Origin: Bacillota bacterium | GTDB taxonomy: Bacteria; Bacillota; UBA4882; UBA8346 | DNA length: 40,083 nt | Direction: 5' to 3' | Assembly (NCBI GenBank): GCA_012735315.1 | Contig: JAAYHS010000077.1 | Coordinates: 1-40,083 of the forward strand | Shown here: piece by piece, positions 15,177 through 23,291 of the stretch | Position numbering within the stretch: position 1 is the stretch's first letter | Layout: every line of letters begins with the position of its first letter | Notes under the pieces: model-generated | Databases searched by the model: none | What the model saw: the letters and a program-made list of their open reading frames with translations, nothing else | Told to the model about the DNA's origin: nothing | Program-made: the position numbers and the translations under genes

Positions 15177-16682
15177 TTATAAACTGTAAAGCTCCCTATA
15201 CTTCGTCTTCAAATACCTGACATACGGCTCGATCTCCAATTCCCGTCCCGTGGCCGATTTAATAATCTCCACCGCCGGATATTGCCGCCCGAACCGGTAA
15301 ATATTCCTTTTGAGCCATTGATGCAAACTTTGAAAATTGCCGGCTTTGATCTCAACCGGGATCCCGGAGTTAGCCCGCAATGCCGCCTCGAAAATCTGGG
15401 CGCTCAAAATATTTCCCAAAGTATAGCTTTGAAAATAACCGCCGATGGTTCCGCTGTACCAATGAACATCCTGCAGGACCCCCAAACCGTCGTCGGGAGG
15501 CAGCAGCCCTAAATCCTGTCGATATCTTTCATTCCATGCCTCGGATAGATCCTTGACCGCCAATTTCCCTTCCAACATTTCGATTTCCAAGTCGAATCTG
15601 AGCATGACGTGGAGATTGTAGGTGACCTCGTCGGCGTCGGTCCGGATCAGGGACGGTTCCACTTTATTGATGGCCCGGTAAAAAGCATCCAGGGAAACGG
15701 CTCCCAACTGATCGGGGAAGAACCTTTGGAGCTTTGGGAAAAAATGCTCCCAAAAATTCCGACTGCGCCCCACCAGGTTCTCCCAGAGCCGCGACTGACT
15801 CTCATGAAGCGACATCGAAGCCCCGTCGGCCAGAGGCGTCCCGTCAAAATCGGGGTTGATTCCCTGCTCGTATAAGGCGTGACCGGCTTCATGAATAGTG
15901 CTGAAAAGCGCCTCTCCCAAAAAATCCGTTCTAACCCGGGTTGTAATCCGGACATCCCCAATGCCGAAACTGGTGGTAAACGGATGGGGACTCTGATCCT
16001 GACGCCCCCTGGTAAAATCGAAGCCAAGGCTTTTAGCCACCTCCAGACCGAACTCCAACTGCTTGGCCTCGGAAAATTGACCGCGTAAACAAAAGTCATC
16101 CGGCGCCGGCCGGGAGGTTATCGCTTTCACCAAAGGAATTAACTCTTCCCGTAATTTCCCAAAAAGGGGCCGGATAATCGCCACCGTCATCCCTTCATCC
16201 AATTGGTCGATTAAGGGATCGGCGATATGTTGGTAACCGGGGAAAAAGTTCGCTAACCGCCTGCTCAGCTCCAACGTCTTTTCAAGCAACGGTTCCACCG
16301 GTTTAAAGTCGCGTTCCGTTCGGGCCTTGACCCAAGCCGTATAGATTTTAGAGGTGTGCTCCGAAAATTCCGAGGTGAATGAGGGAGGTACTTTAACCGC
16401 TTGTTCATAATCACGGGCGGCGACTCTGATTAACGCGGCCTCTTCCGATTCCGGCGGCAATTCCGTGAGTAAAGGCCGGAGCTCATCCAATAGCTTGCCG
16501 AGCTCCGAGTCGATCAGTTTTTCATGGGACAAACGGTTTAAGACGGCTATTTGCCGTCCTCTGGCCTCGGCTCCACCCGGAGGCATCAAGGTCATCTGAT
16601 CCCAGGATAAAACCGCCAGCGCCGCTTTTAAATCGCTGATTTCGGTTAAGCGTTTTTTCAGTTCCCGAAGTTTGAGGTTCAT
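15177..16682 (-). CDS. M32 family metallocarboxypeptidase (carboxypeptidase Taq type)
   Basis: 501 residues, the usual length. The zinc motif HEAGH is at 264-268. Other family hallmarks are HPF (233-235), the strand motif GDVRITTRV (242-250) and the downstream MSLHESQSRLWEN helix supplying the third zinc ligand. M32 enzymes remove single residues from the C-termini of peptides in the cytoplasm. ATG at 16680-16682 has AAAGGAG 8 nt upstream. No signal peptide is present. It is monocistronic. Confidence 0.93.
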   Translation of the reverse strand: MNLKLRELKKRLTEISDLKAALAVLSWDQMTLMPPGGAEARGRQIAVLNRLSHEKLIDSELGKLLDELRPLLTELPPESEEAALIRVAARDYEQAVKVPPSFTSEFSEHTSKIYTAWVKARTERDFKPVEPLLEKTLELSRRLANFFPGYQHIADPLIDQLDEGMTVAIIRPLFGKLREELIPLVKAITSRPAPDDFCLRGQFSEAKQLEFGLEVAKSLGFDFTRGRQDQSPHPFTTSFGIGDVRITTRVRTDFLGEALFSTIHEAGHALYEQGINPDFDGTPLADGASMSLHESQSRLWENLVGRSRNFWEHFFPKLQRFFPDQLGAVSLDAFYRAINKVEPSLIRTDADEVTYNLHVMLRFDLEIEMLEGKLAVKDLSEAWNERYRQDLGLLPPDDGLGVLQDVHWYSGTIGGYFQSYTLGNILSAQIFEAALRANSGIPVEIKAGNFQSLHQWLKRNIYRFGRQYPAVEIIKSATGRELEIEPYVRYLKTKYRELYSL

Positions 16683-16730
16683 TCCGGATTCTCCTTTGGA
16701 TTAATGAAAAAATCGGCCTTCGAAACGATT

Positions 16731-16793
16731 TCTCCGTGTCTCAGTGTCTCTGTAGCCAATATTTAGCAGAGACGCAGAGCACACAGAGTTAAA
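16731..16793. repeat. Dispersed repeat with CTCCGTGTCTC ends, copy 1
   Basis: Begins TCTCCGTGTCTCAGTGTCTC and ends GACGCAGAGCACACAGAGTTAAA. The two ends are partly complementary, giving a long imperfect hairpin. A related element is at 28785-28850; both are intergenic, lying upstream of a start codon (16682) or downstream of a stop codon (28880) on the minus strand. Confidence 0.6.
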
Positions 16794-16853
16794 ACTAGTT
16801 TTCATCCCTTAAAATGTACTCCCATTGAACTTTTGACCTTTGACCGAATTTGA

Positions 16854-17519
16854 TCATTTCGTAGAGGCCTTTTTTATTCCCGGAATTTTCAGCAATTCGT
16901 TCATGAGATTAGCGCCGTTAAAGTGAACCGGAAATCTGACCGCCAATTTAACGGAGGTCTTTTCTTTATTTTGATCGTTTTCATATTCAATATTTCTGAT
17001 GATCACGCCGCAGCTTTCCAATAGCGCGCTGATTTCACCAATCAAACCCGGACGGCTTTCCAACTGAACAAAGATCGTGCCGTACCGGCTTGTTTTCGAG
17101 ATACTGGTCTCAAACTTTTTCAAAGCCAATAAAGTAATAAAAATGAAGATGGTCGCCACAACGGCGCCGCTGTATAAACCGGCCCCCACGGTAATTCCGA
17201 CGCAAGAGACCGCCCAAAGGCTCGCCGCCGTCGTTAAGCCCTTGACGCTGAATCCCTCCCGGATAATGGTTCCGGCCCCTAAAAAACCAATCCCGCTTAT
17301 TACCTGCGCTCCCAATCGGGCGGGGTCCAGATTCGCCAGCGCATGATAGCGTTCAAAAATAAATTCCGAGGTAATCATGACCAAGGCCGCGCCGACACAA
17401 ACAAGGATATGGGTTCTGAAACCCGCCGGCCTCTGGGTATGCTCTCTTTCATAACCGACTATCCCGCCCATAATTCCCGCCAGGATCAGTCTAACGATCA
17501 CGCTAAGGATAAACGGCAT
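16854..17519 (-). CDS. MgtC/SapB family membrane protein
   Basis: 221 residues. The N-terminal 145 residues hold about four membrane segments with the MgtC core: RLILAGIMGGIVGYEREHTQRPAGFRTHILVCVGAALVMITSEF and GAQVISGIGFLGAGTIIREG....GLTTAASLWAVSCVGI. The soluble C-terminal region (about 145-221) resembles an ACT-like domain (FVQLESRPGLIGEISALLESCGVIIRNIEYEN). In pathogens MgtC inhibits the F-type ATPase and supports growth at low Mg2+; the role of environmental members is less clear. ATG at 17517-17519 has GGGAGG upstream. Confidence 0.9.
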   Translation of the reverse strand: MPFILSVIVRLILAGIMGGIVGYEREHTQRPAGFRTHILVCVGAALVMITSEFIFERYHALANLDPARLGAQVISGIGFLGAGTIIREGFSVKGLTTAASLWAVSCVGITVGAGLYSGAVVATIFIFITLLALKKFETSISKTSRYGTIFVQLESRPGLIGEISALLESCGVIIRNIEYENDQNKEKTSVKLAVRFPVHFNGANLMNELLKIPGIKKASTK

Positions 17520-17746
17520 CCGGATTCCTCCCTTCCAAGCCGTGACTCCGTAAACCCGAAAAGATAGTATAACAAATCCGGGTTTTGATTAACTGTTTCA
17601 TTATAACAAAATTTTCCTCTCAACTCAAGCAGTCCTATTTTTAAGGCCGTTTTTTCCGACAATTCGTTTCGCTCCGCCTCATTGCCGCGCCTGGAGGATT
17701 GGAAAGATGAATAGTAAAAAATGTTAGGAAAACTACTATTTTTTGT
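17520..17746. other. Divergent intergenic region
   Basis: This stretch separates the minus-strand MgtC-like gene from the cold-shock gene and its promoter (317 bases gene to gene). Apart from the promoter listed next, I see nothing specific in it. Confidence 0.5.
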
Positions 17747-17775
17747 TTGACCTAGCTACGGTACTGTGCTATAAT
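17747..17775 (+). promoter_or_regulatory. Sigma-A-type promoter of the cold-shock gene
   Basis: TTGACC (17747-17752), 17-nt spacer, perfect TATAAT (17770-17775). The predicted 5' leader is about 55 nt, shorter than the long cold-responsive leader of enterobacterial cspA. Confidence 0.85.
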
Positions 17776-17836
17776 TCGATTCATGTGAGCGCCAACAAAT
17801 TTTCGCGGTCACGGATTTTGTTTAGGAGGAATATCA

Positions 17837-18034
17837 ATGCAAGGTAAGGTCAAATGGTTTAATTCGGACAAAGGTTTCGGTTTCATCGAACGGGAAGACG
17901 GCGACGATGTATTCGTCCACTTCTCCGCCATTCGGATGGATGGCTACAAAACCTTGGAAGAAGGTCAGTTGGTGGAGTTCGATATCGTTCAAGGCGATCG
18001 CGGTCCACAAGCCTCGAACGTTACCAAACTATAA
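17837..18034 (+). CDS. Cold-shock domain protein (CspA family)
   Basis: This 65-residue single cold-shock domain is of normal length. RNP1 (KGFGFIE, residues 15-21) and RNP2 (DVFVHFSAI, residues 26-34) are intact, as is the N-terminal [11 protein letters not shown]. It binds single-stranded RNA and DNA and acts as an RNA chaperone in the cytoplasm. ATG at 17837 has AGGAGG upstream. It has its own strong promoter and terminator, so it is monocistronic. Confidence 0.95.
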   Translation: MQGKVKWFNSDKGFGFIEREDGDDVFVHFSAIRMDGYKTLEEGQLVEFDIVQGDRGPQASNVTKL

Positions 18035-18050
18035 ATCTCGAATCAAACCG

Positions 18051-18076
18051 AAGACCCCGGTGAAATCCGGGGTCTT
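18051..18076 (+). terminator. Terminator of the cold-shock gene
   Basis: AAGACCCCGG (18051-18060) and CCGGGGTCTT (18067-18076) form a perfect 10-bp stem with a 6-nt loop, followed by TTAATT. It lies 16 nt after the stop codon. Confidence 0.9.
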
Positions 18077-18221
18077 TTAATTCTTGAAAAGAAGAAGTTC
18101 TTCCCCCTCTATAGCTTCAGAGTCCGTGAAGAAGCGTTTATGCATAACTTACCTTCATATTCCATTACGAAACCAAAAGGGCGGGCCTTGAGCGTTGTCC
18201 GATGGCGGCCAAATAAAATAA

Positions 18222-18249
18222 AGGAGGCGACCGTTTCGGTCAACCTCCT
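18222..18249 (-). terminator. Terminator of the SleB-like hydrolase gene
   Basis: On the minus strand AGGAGG, an unpaired pair, GACCG, loop, CGGTC, one unpaired base and CCTCCT form a hairpin with a small internal loop. TTTATTTTATTT follows. It lies just after the stop codon of the minus-strand gene. Confidence 0.85.
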
Positions 18250-18254
18250 CTGAT

Positions 18255-18872
18255 TCAGATAGCGAAAACATGCCGGCCGATCCTTCCGATCACCTGACGG
18301 GTCCAGATCCAATTATCTTTGGAATGGATCTTGGCCGGGTTATAGAAGTATAACGCGCCTCCGGTAGGATCATAGCCTGAAATCGCGGCCTCGGCCGCTT
18401 TCAATGCCGACAGCGCCACCTCTTCCCAGATTTGCCCGTTGGAAACCGATTCAAATTCGCCTTTTTTGTAGACATTACCGGCGATTGTGTTCGGAAAATC
18501 CTTGCTGTTAAGCCGGTTCATGATCACCGCGCCAACGGCCGCCTGTCCCAAAAAAGGTTCTCCCCGCGCCTCGCCGCTGATCAACCTCGCCAGCAAGTAA
18601 AGGTCGCTTTGGCCCCGCGAATTTTGCATTGGTTCGGCTTCGGCATCGGGAATCCAGAGCGTATCTCCGGCCAAGATCAAATCCGCCGTGCGCAACCCGT
18701 TGTTATTTTTTAAGGCACTTACTGTGGCGCCGAACTCTTTTGATAACTTAAAAAGCGTATCTCCTTTCTTAATTCGATAGGTCCAGGCCATGGCGGGCGA
18801 AACGGATGCCATAACTCCGGCGCATAATACGGTAAAAATAAAAAAACCCATGATAATCCTTTTTAACTTCAT
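18255..18872 (-). CDS. LysM-SleB-type cell wall hydrolase
   Basis: 205 residues. ATG at 18870-18872 is chosen over an upstream in-frame ATG (19008-19010) because AAAGGGG lies at 7 nt and a signal peptide (MKLKRIIMGFFIFTVLCAGV, ending ...SPAMA) begins here. A LysM domain follows (YRIKKGDTLFKLSKEFGATVSALKNNNGL...LWIP), which binds peptidoglycan. Next is a Hydrolase_2 (SleB/CwlJ) domain with the catalytic-type Glu in LISGEARGEP and the segments GAVIMNRL and ALYFYNPAK. Such enzymes cut spore cortex or vegetative peptidoglycan as lytic transglycosylases. It could act in germination or in growth; the sequence does not decide. Confidence 0.9.
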   Translation of the reverse strand: MKLKRIIMGFFIFTVLCAGVMASVSPAMAWTYRIKKGDTLFKLSKEFGATVSALKNNNGLRTADLILAGDTLWIPDAEAEPMQNSRGQSDLYLLARLISGEARGEPFLGQAAVGAVIMNRLNSKDFPNTIAGNVYKKGEFESVSNGQIWEEVALSALKAAEAAISGYDPTGGALYFYNPAKIHSKDNWIWTRQVIGRIGRHVFAI

Positions 18873-19082
18873 TGCATTTCCCCTTTCTGTTCTCGGTATC
18901 TTACCCAATGCCGTTCGCGGAGCCGGTTGGGATATCGGGCCCAGAAGGGCTGTAGCGCTTAAAGGATTATACCAGGCGTTTACCAACCTGTCTACCCGAG
19001 GATTCTTCATTATATAAGAGTATACCCAAGCAAAATGAAGAATCCGGTCGCTAATTAAGTTAACATAAAAATTTTCCGCCGT

Positions 19083-19334
19083 TCATTGATAAAAAAAAGG
19101 CTTGCCGTATTCGTTAAAACCAAACGATATCTTATGATTTTGAATGCCCAGTATGGTTACGATCAAGTGCCGGATCAACAGCTCGGAAAGCAAAACCATT
19201 TCGGCGTCTTCGCGCCTAACAAATTTGAGGATCCTTTCCTTTTTGGCTTTGGAAACAAAACCTAACAATCGGCAAAACACCGGTTCGGCGATTTTATTTC
19301 CCAGTTTTACCGCATAAACATTGATTCGATCCAT
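19083..19334 (-). pseudogene. N-terminal fragment of an Sfp-type phosphopantetheinyl transferase
   Basis: 83 residues: VYAVKL..., LLGFVSKAKKERILKFVRRE, DAEMVLLSELLIRHLIVTIL, then FNEYGKPFF. The order 'S..K+++I..F....DA...LL.++L+R..+......I.F...EYGKP' is the N-terminal lobe of Sfp/AcpS-type transferases, which attach 4'-phosphopantetheine to carrier proteins. The full proteins are about 210-230 residues. The catalytic half (NISHSG, GVDIE, WTxKE) is absent: TGA follows YQ directly, and the frame after it is open but not recognisable. It lies at the end of the kinase/nucleotidyltransferase operon. It may be a truncated relic; an unrelated short protein is less likely. Confidence 0.6.
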
Positions 19335-19359
19335 AAAAACCTAAAACCTTCGTCAAAAA

Positions 19360-20106
19360 TTATTTAAGCCTTTTTTCAAAGAGATCCTTCACTTGATAAT
19401 AGCTTTCGAGAGCGCCGATATCATAGCGCTCCCCTTCAAATCTAAAAGCATGAACCGGCCGGCGCTTGATCAACCAGGGAATAAAATTGCCCGGCGCGTC
19501 GGGGTTGTTGCCGCCGTCTAAATATTCTTTAATTAAGTTAACAGCGGTGTCCTTTTGGTAAATATAAAAAGGAGGAACCGCCAGATTCGACTTGGGGGAA
19601 ACGGGTTTTTCCTCGAAGTCAAGCACTTTACCGTGGGCGTCGATTTGAATCACTCCGGTGCGCCGCAGACGGTCGATATCGTTTATTTCATGGGTAGTAA
19701 TAATATCCGTGCCCTTTTCCCAATAATAATCGACCATGGCCGTGATTTCAAAATCGAACAAATTATCGCCGGCCATTACTAAAAGATCTTCCGCCAGTTT
19801 TTCGTTCTCAATGACATAATAAAGATCGGCGATGGCTCCTAGTCGGTCTTCATTTGAGGTGGTGCGATCGTCGATTATTTTAACCTCTTTTCGATAATTC
19901 GCCTGATCGGCCCAATTAATAAAGCGGTCATAGAAACGGTGATTGGTGACGATATATACTCCATCAATCGCGCTTACCCGCTCAACCTTAGCCATTAGAT
20001 GATCGATAATGGTTTTCCCGCCAACCTCCAAAAGCGGCTTGGGAAAGTTTTTGGTCAACGGATACATTCTGGTGGCGTATCCGGCCGCTAAGATTATCGC
20101 TTTCAT
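19360..20106 (-). CDS. Sugar-1-phosphate nucleotidyltransferase family protein
   Basis: 248 residues. The nucleotide-binding signature AIILAAGYATRMYPLTKNFPKPLLEVGGK is at residues 3-31, and the metal-binding stretch LLVMAGDNLFDF is in the middle. The C-terminal part has the EEKP motif (DFEEKPVSPKSN) and FIPWLIKRRPVHAFRFEGERYDIG. It belongs to the NTP_transferase (RmlA/GlmU-like) family, which makes NDP-sugars from NTP and sugar-1-phosphate. The nucleotide and sugar are not evident. ATG at 20104-20106 has AGAGGG upstream and lies 3 nt after the kinase stop codon. The coupling suggests the kinase product is its substrate. Confidence 0.88.
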   Translation of the reverse strand: MKAIILAAGYATRMYPLTKNFPKPLLEVGGKTIIDHLMAKVERVSAIDGVYIVTNHRFYDRFINWADQANYRKEVKIIDDRTTSNEDRLGAIADLYYVIENEKLAEDLLVMAGDNLFDFEITAMVDYYWEKGTDIITTHEINDIDRLRRTGVIQIDAHGKVLDFEEKPVSPKSNLAVPPFYIYQKDTAVNLIKEYLDGGNNPDAPGNFIPWLIKRRPVHAFRFEGERYDIGALESYYQVKDLFEKRLK

Positions 20107-20109
20107 GAT

Positions 20110-21351
20110 TTACAACCCTCTTGATACGATTCGAGCCCCGGAGCCGGTCTTCACGAAAGACACTTGATATTTATCCCGGTATTCGGGATATTGTTGCAAA
20201 TATTCGGCGTCAATTTTAGCTTTGATCTTTTCCTTGCAAGCGGGATCCACCAATCCGATGCAACAACCGCGATACCCCGCGCCGCTGAACCTTGCCCCAT
20301 ATACTCCGGGTGTTTTCTTTAAAATATTAAAGATCGTGATCAGTTCCTTACAGCCGCATTCGTAATTATGAATCGAACTCTCCCCCGATTCAAACATCAG
20401 ACTGCCGAATTTGGCCAGATCACCGTTTTTCCAGGCCAAAACTCCTTGATTGACCCGCTCGTTTTCGCTAAAGAAATGTTCGGCCCGTTTGCGAAACCTG
20501 CCCGGCAGTTTTGATTTAAACCGTTGATAAATCGCGGGGGCGATATCCCCCAGCCAGGTTTCACTCAAGCCGGTAATGGGTAAACCGGCTAATTCCCGCA
20601 AGATCAAAGCGGCCACTTTACATTCATCGACCCGGTTGTTATAATCGGTTCCGATTAAAGATTTACCCACTCCGGAATAGACGATGATCACCTCAAAGGG
20701 GGGCATCGATTCGGGCTTTTTAATCAGTTCATAGTTGCCGGTTTTGGTGTCCATGAAAGTTAAATAACCGTCTCGGCTCAAGATATTAATCGCTTGATCG
20801 AGAATTCCATTATTCAGTCCGATAAAGTTTCGCTCAACCCAGTGGCTGTAATTGATTAGCTCAAACAGAGTCGGTTTAATCCCGTTGACATCGCAAAGCG
20901 CCATCAAATAACCGGTGGTGACCGCGGCGGAAGAGCTTAAACCGCCAATCGGGTGTTTTCCGCTAACCAAAGCATTAATTCCGTTTTTTAATACATAATC
21001 CTTTTGTAGCGCCAGGACCGCCCCTCGCAAATAATTGCCCCAGAATCCCGGCACCATGGCCGGAACTTGATTAATATGAAAGTATTCCTCATCGGGAAAA
21101 TCCAAACTCTGAACTCTATTATAACCGGCGTCGTTTGGAGCATAGACGATATCGATTGTGATATCCAAGGCCATTCCGGCAATCAAACCCAGTTGATGGT
21201 CAACGTGAGCCCCGAACGGGCAAATCCGCAGCGGGGATTTGATCCGGCAAATGTTATCGGCAACTTGAGGATATCTTAGTTTTAACGATTCAACCATCCG
21301 ATCCACTGATACCCTATCCTCTTTTACACAGTTTTTTATTTTCCAATTCAC
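20110..21351 (-). CDS. GHMP-family sugar kinase, galacturonokinase/galactokinase-like
   Basis: 413 residues. Motif 1 is SPLRICPFGAHVDHQLG (39-55), motif 2 GGLSSSAA (136-143) and motif 3 GARFSGAGYRG (352-362). The 'CP.GAH.DHQ.G' form of motif 1 is like plant galacturonokinase rather than canonical galactokinase (GEHTDY). The likely reaction is ATP-dependent C1 phosphorylation of a sugar or sugar acid. The start is GTG at 21349-21351, overlapping the stop of the upstream gene as GTGA, so translation is coupled. The nucleotidyltransferase follows after 3 nt: together they could turn a free sugar into an NDP-sugar (a salvage route). Confidence 0.88.
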   Translation of the reverse strand: MNWKIKNCVKEDRVSVDRMVESLKLRYPQVADNICRIKSPLRICPFGAHVDHQLGLIAGMALDITIDIVYAPNDAGYNRVQSLDFPDEEYFHINQVPAMVPGFWGNYLRGAVLALQKDYVLKNGINALVSGKHPIGGLSSSAAVTTGYLMALCDVNGIKPTLFELINYSHWVERNFIGLNNGILDQAINILSRDGYLTFMDTKTGNYELIKKPESMPPFEVIIVYSGVGKSLIGTDYNNRVDECKVAALILRELAGLPITGLSETWLGDIAPAIYQRFKSKLPGRFRKRAEHFFSENERVNQGVLAWKNGDLAKFGSLMFESGESSIHNYECGCKELITIFNILKKTPGVYGARFSGAGYRGCCIGLVDPACKEKIKAKIDAEYLQQYPEYRDKYQVSFVKTGSGARIVSRGL

Positions 21352-22457
21352 GGCTTTGCCGCTTTTTTAGAACATTTTTTAAGCAGCTTGGCGATTTCCG
21401 CGCCGAATAAAAATCCTTTCAGCAAATCATTCTCATTGGGCCGTCCCCGGTATAGTCCGAATCGGGGGTTATAAGCCTTACAGGAAAACACGGCCAACGG
21501 TTTCCGTTTTAACGCCTTTTTAAAATATGAATAGCACAGTCTGGTGGAAAGCCAACCCCAAAGCGGAACGCCGTAAGTAATGAACACCGCGTAGTTTCTG
21601 AGGTCCGGATGTTCTTTTAAAAAGTCTCTCACCTTTAAAGACGGCGCTGAATTGACATTTGGCGAACCAATGATTACCAAATCAAAGTCGCGTACTTTCA
21701 AATCAACGGTCTCTTCGATTTTCCGGACTCCCGAATTTAAGCAATGGGATATCTCTTCGGCGATTTTCTCGGTATTACCGGTCTGCGAATCATATACCAC
21801 TAAAATTTTTGCGTTGATCTCCGCATACTTCTCCCCATTCAACCATTCCAGCTTAAAAATTTGGCGGAAGGTGCCCCGCAAGCGGTTGACTACCGTAATC
21901 TGCCCGATTCCGAAAATGACGACCAGCAACCATTCCAGGAGCATTAACCGCCGTCCGAAAAAGATCGCCTCCGGCTGGAAATATTGGATTAGTGTAAAAA
22001 TTAAGACTAAAATCAAGCCGGCTTTTTTTCCCAACGGCCCCTGGCGCTGAAGTTCCACGCCGATCGTTTTCCCTAAAATTCCGGCGATCTCGATCATAAA
22101 AATCGTTATTAATCCAAGCAAAACATAAATCGGACGGCAAAATCCGGATAAGCCGATCCCCAACATTAAGACGGCGTCGCCGAAAATATCCGGTACAATT
22201 ATAACCATCTGTTCCTTCATCGAAAGTTGGCCCCGGTGATAAACCAACGCTTCTTCCAAAATATTTAATAATAACCGGACTAACAATAAAAAAACCGCTC
22301 CCAGTAACATCCCCGGGCTGGAAAAGCCCGAAATGTAACAACCGGCGGCTCCAATGGTAAGAATCAGCGCTGAATAACTTAACCAAGTCGGCTTAATGAA
22401 ACTCAGCTTGTCCATTACCGGCAACATTTTACGTGGGACAACCGAAAATGACTTCAT
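21348..22457 (-). CDS. CDP-alcohol phosphatidyltransferase-like membrane domain fused to flavodoxin
   Basis: 369 residues. Residues 1 to about 200 contain about six hydrophobic segments and resemble CDP-alcohol phosphatidyltransferases. ILEEALVYHRGQLS (66-79) aligns with the canonical LDGxxARxxGQxS, and VPDIFGDAV (88-96) with PDRLxDAL; GPLGKKAG (140-147) also fits. However, the DG..AR residues are replaced (E68, E69, V72, Y73); Asp90 and Asp94 remain. Residues 217-369 form a flavodoxin-like domain (ILVVYDSQTGNTEKIAEEIS, IIGSPNVNSAPSLKVRDFL, FITYGVPLWGW) that probably binds FMN. I know of no standard protein with this fusion. ATG at 22455-22457 has GGAGGGG upstream. It is first in the operon. 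Confidence 0.72.
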   Translation of the reverse strand: MKSFSVVPRKMLPVMDKLSFIKPTWLSYSALILTIGAAGCYISGFSSPGMLLGAVFLLLVRLLLNILEEALVYHRGQLSMKEQMVIIVPDIFGDAVLMLGIGLSGFCRPIYVLLGLITIFMIEIAGILGKTIGVELQRQGPLGKKAGLILVLIFTLIQYFQPEAIFFGRRLMLLEWLLVVIFGIGQITVVNRLRGTFRQIFKLEWLNGEKYAEINAKILVVYDSQTGNTEKIAEEISHCLNSGVRKIEETVDLKVRDFDLVIIGSPNVNSAPSLKVRDFLKEHPDLRNYAVFITYGVPLWGWLSTRLCYSYFKKALKRKPLAVFSCKAYNPRFGLYRGRPNENDLLKGFLFGAEIAKLLKKCSKKAAKP

Positions 22458-22704
22458 CTAAGCCCCTCCTTCGCTCTTTCAAAGATGATCGGATCTTGGA
22501 ATTGATAATATATTACTCGGAAAAAAATTGAAAAAAGTTAATCCGTCAACTTATTCTTAATCCATTCACCAGCTTCGTCAATTTTTAATTCGGGAAGCGC
22601 CATCCCTTTCCAGGAGCAGGATTTCTCGTTGCGGAGAAGAATATAGATCGTCCATAGGGAAGGAATGGAGGCAATAAGCCCGCTATATCAGGCTTAGCTA
22701 TTTT

Positions 22705-23289
22705 ATGAACAAAACTATCTGTGTTTATAGCTCCTCAAGCTGTACGATTGACCGCCGTTATTTTGAAGTAGCCGCGGAATTAGGCAAGGAAATCGCCCGG
22801 CGCGGCGATATCTTATTATTTGGAGGCGGACTGATCGGATTAATGGGCGCTACCGCCAAAGCCGTCCACCAATACGGCGGCAAAGTGATCGGGGTTATTC
22901 CGGAAGCCTTAAATGTGAAGGGAGTAGTCTATGAAACCTGCGATGAGTTAATCGTCACCACCGGCTTAAGAGAACGAAAAGCGGTTATGGACTCCCGTTC
23001 CGACGCTTTCATCGCCTTGCCGGGCGGTTTCGGCACTTTGGAAGAAATCCTGGAGATCATCACTTTAAAACAATTGAAATACCATAACAAACCGGTGGTA
23101 ATCATCAATGTCAACGGCTTCTATGACCGTTTGCTCGCCCAATTTGAGGAAATCGTCAAGCAACGGTTCGCCAAACCCGAGTCGCAGGGATTATACTTCG
23201 TGACCGCCAATGTCAAGGAAGCGCTGGAGTATATCGATTCCTATCAGCCGCGGATTTTTAAGGAAAAATGGTTGACCGACGTGGAATAA
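22705..23289 (+). CDS. LOG family protein (nucleotide 5'-monophosphate phosphoribohydrolase-like)
   Basis: 194 residues. The LOG signature PGGFGTLEEILEIIT is at about 98-112, with the paired active-site Arg region GLRERKAVMDSRSDAFIALPGG before it and the nucleotide-fold segment LLFGGGLIGLMGATAKAVHQYGGKVIGVIPEAL. Members remove ribose-5-phosphate from AMP or cytokinin-like nucleotides. The length is normal. An in-frame TAA at 22675 limits the start to ATG 22705. No good ribosome binding site is seen; a small inverted repeat TAAGCC/GGCTTA (22675-22680/22691-22696) lies just upstream instead. It converges on the barrel protein gene with a 2-nt gap. Confidence 0.9.
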   Translation: MNKTICVYSSSSCTIDRRYFEVAAELGKEIARRGDILLFGGGLIGLMGATAKAVHQYGGKVIGVIPEALNVKGVVYETCDELIVTTGLRERKAVMDSRSDAFIALPGGFGTLEEILEIITLKQLKYHNKPVVIINVNGFYDRLLAQFEEIVKQRFAKPESQGLYFVTANVKEALEYIDSYQPRIFKEKWLTDVE

Positions 23290-23291
23290 AG

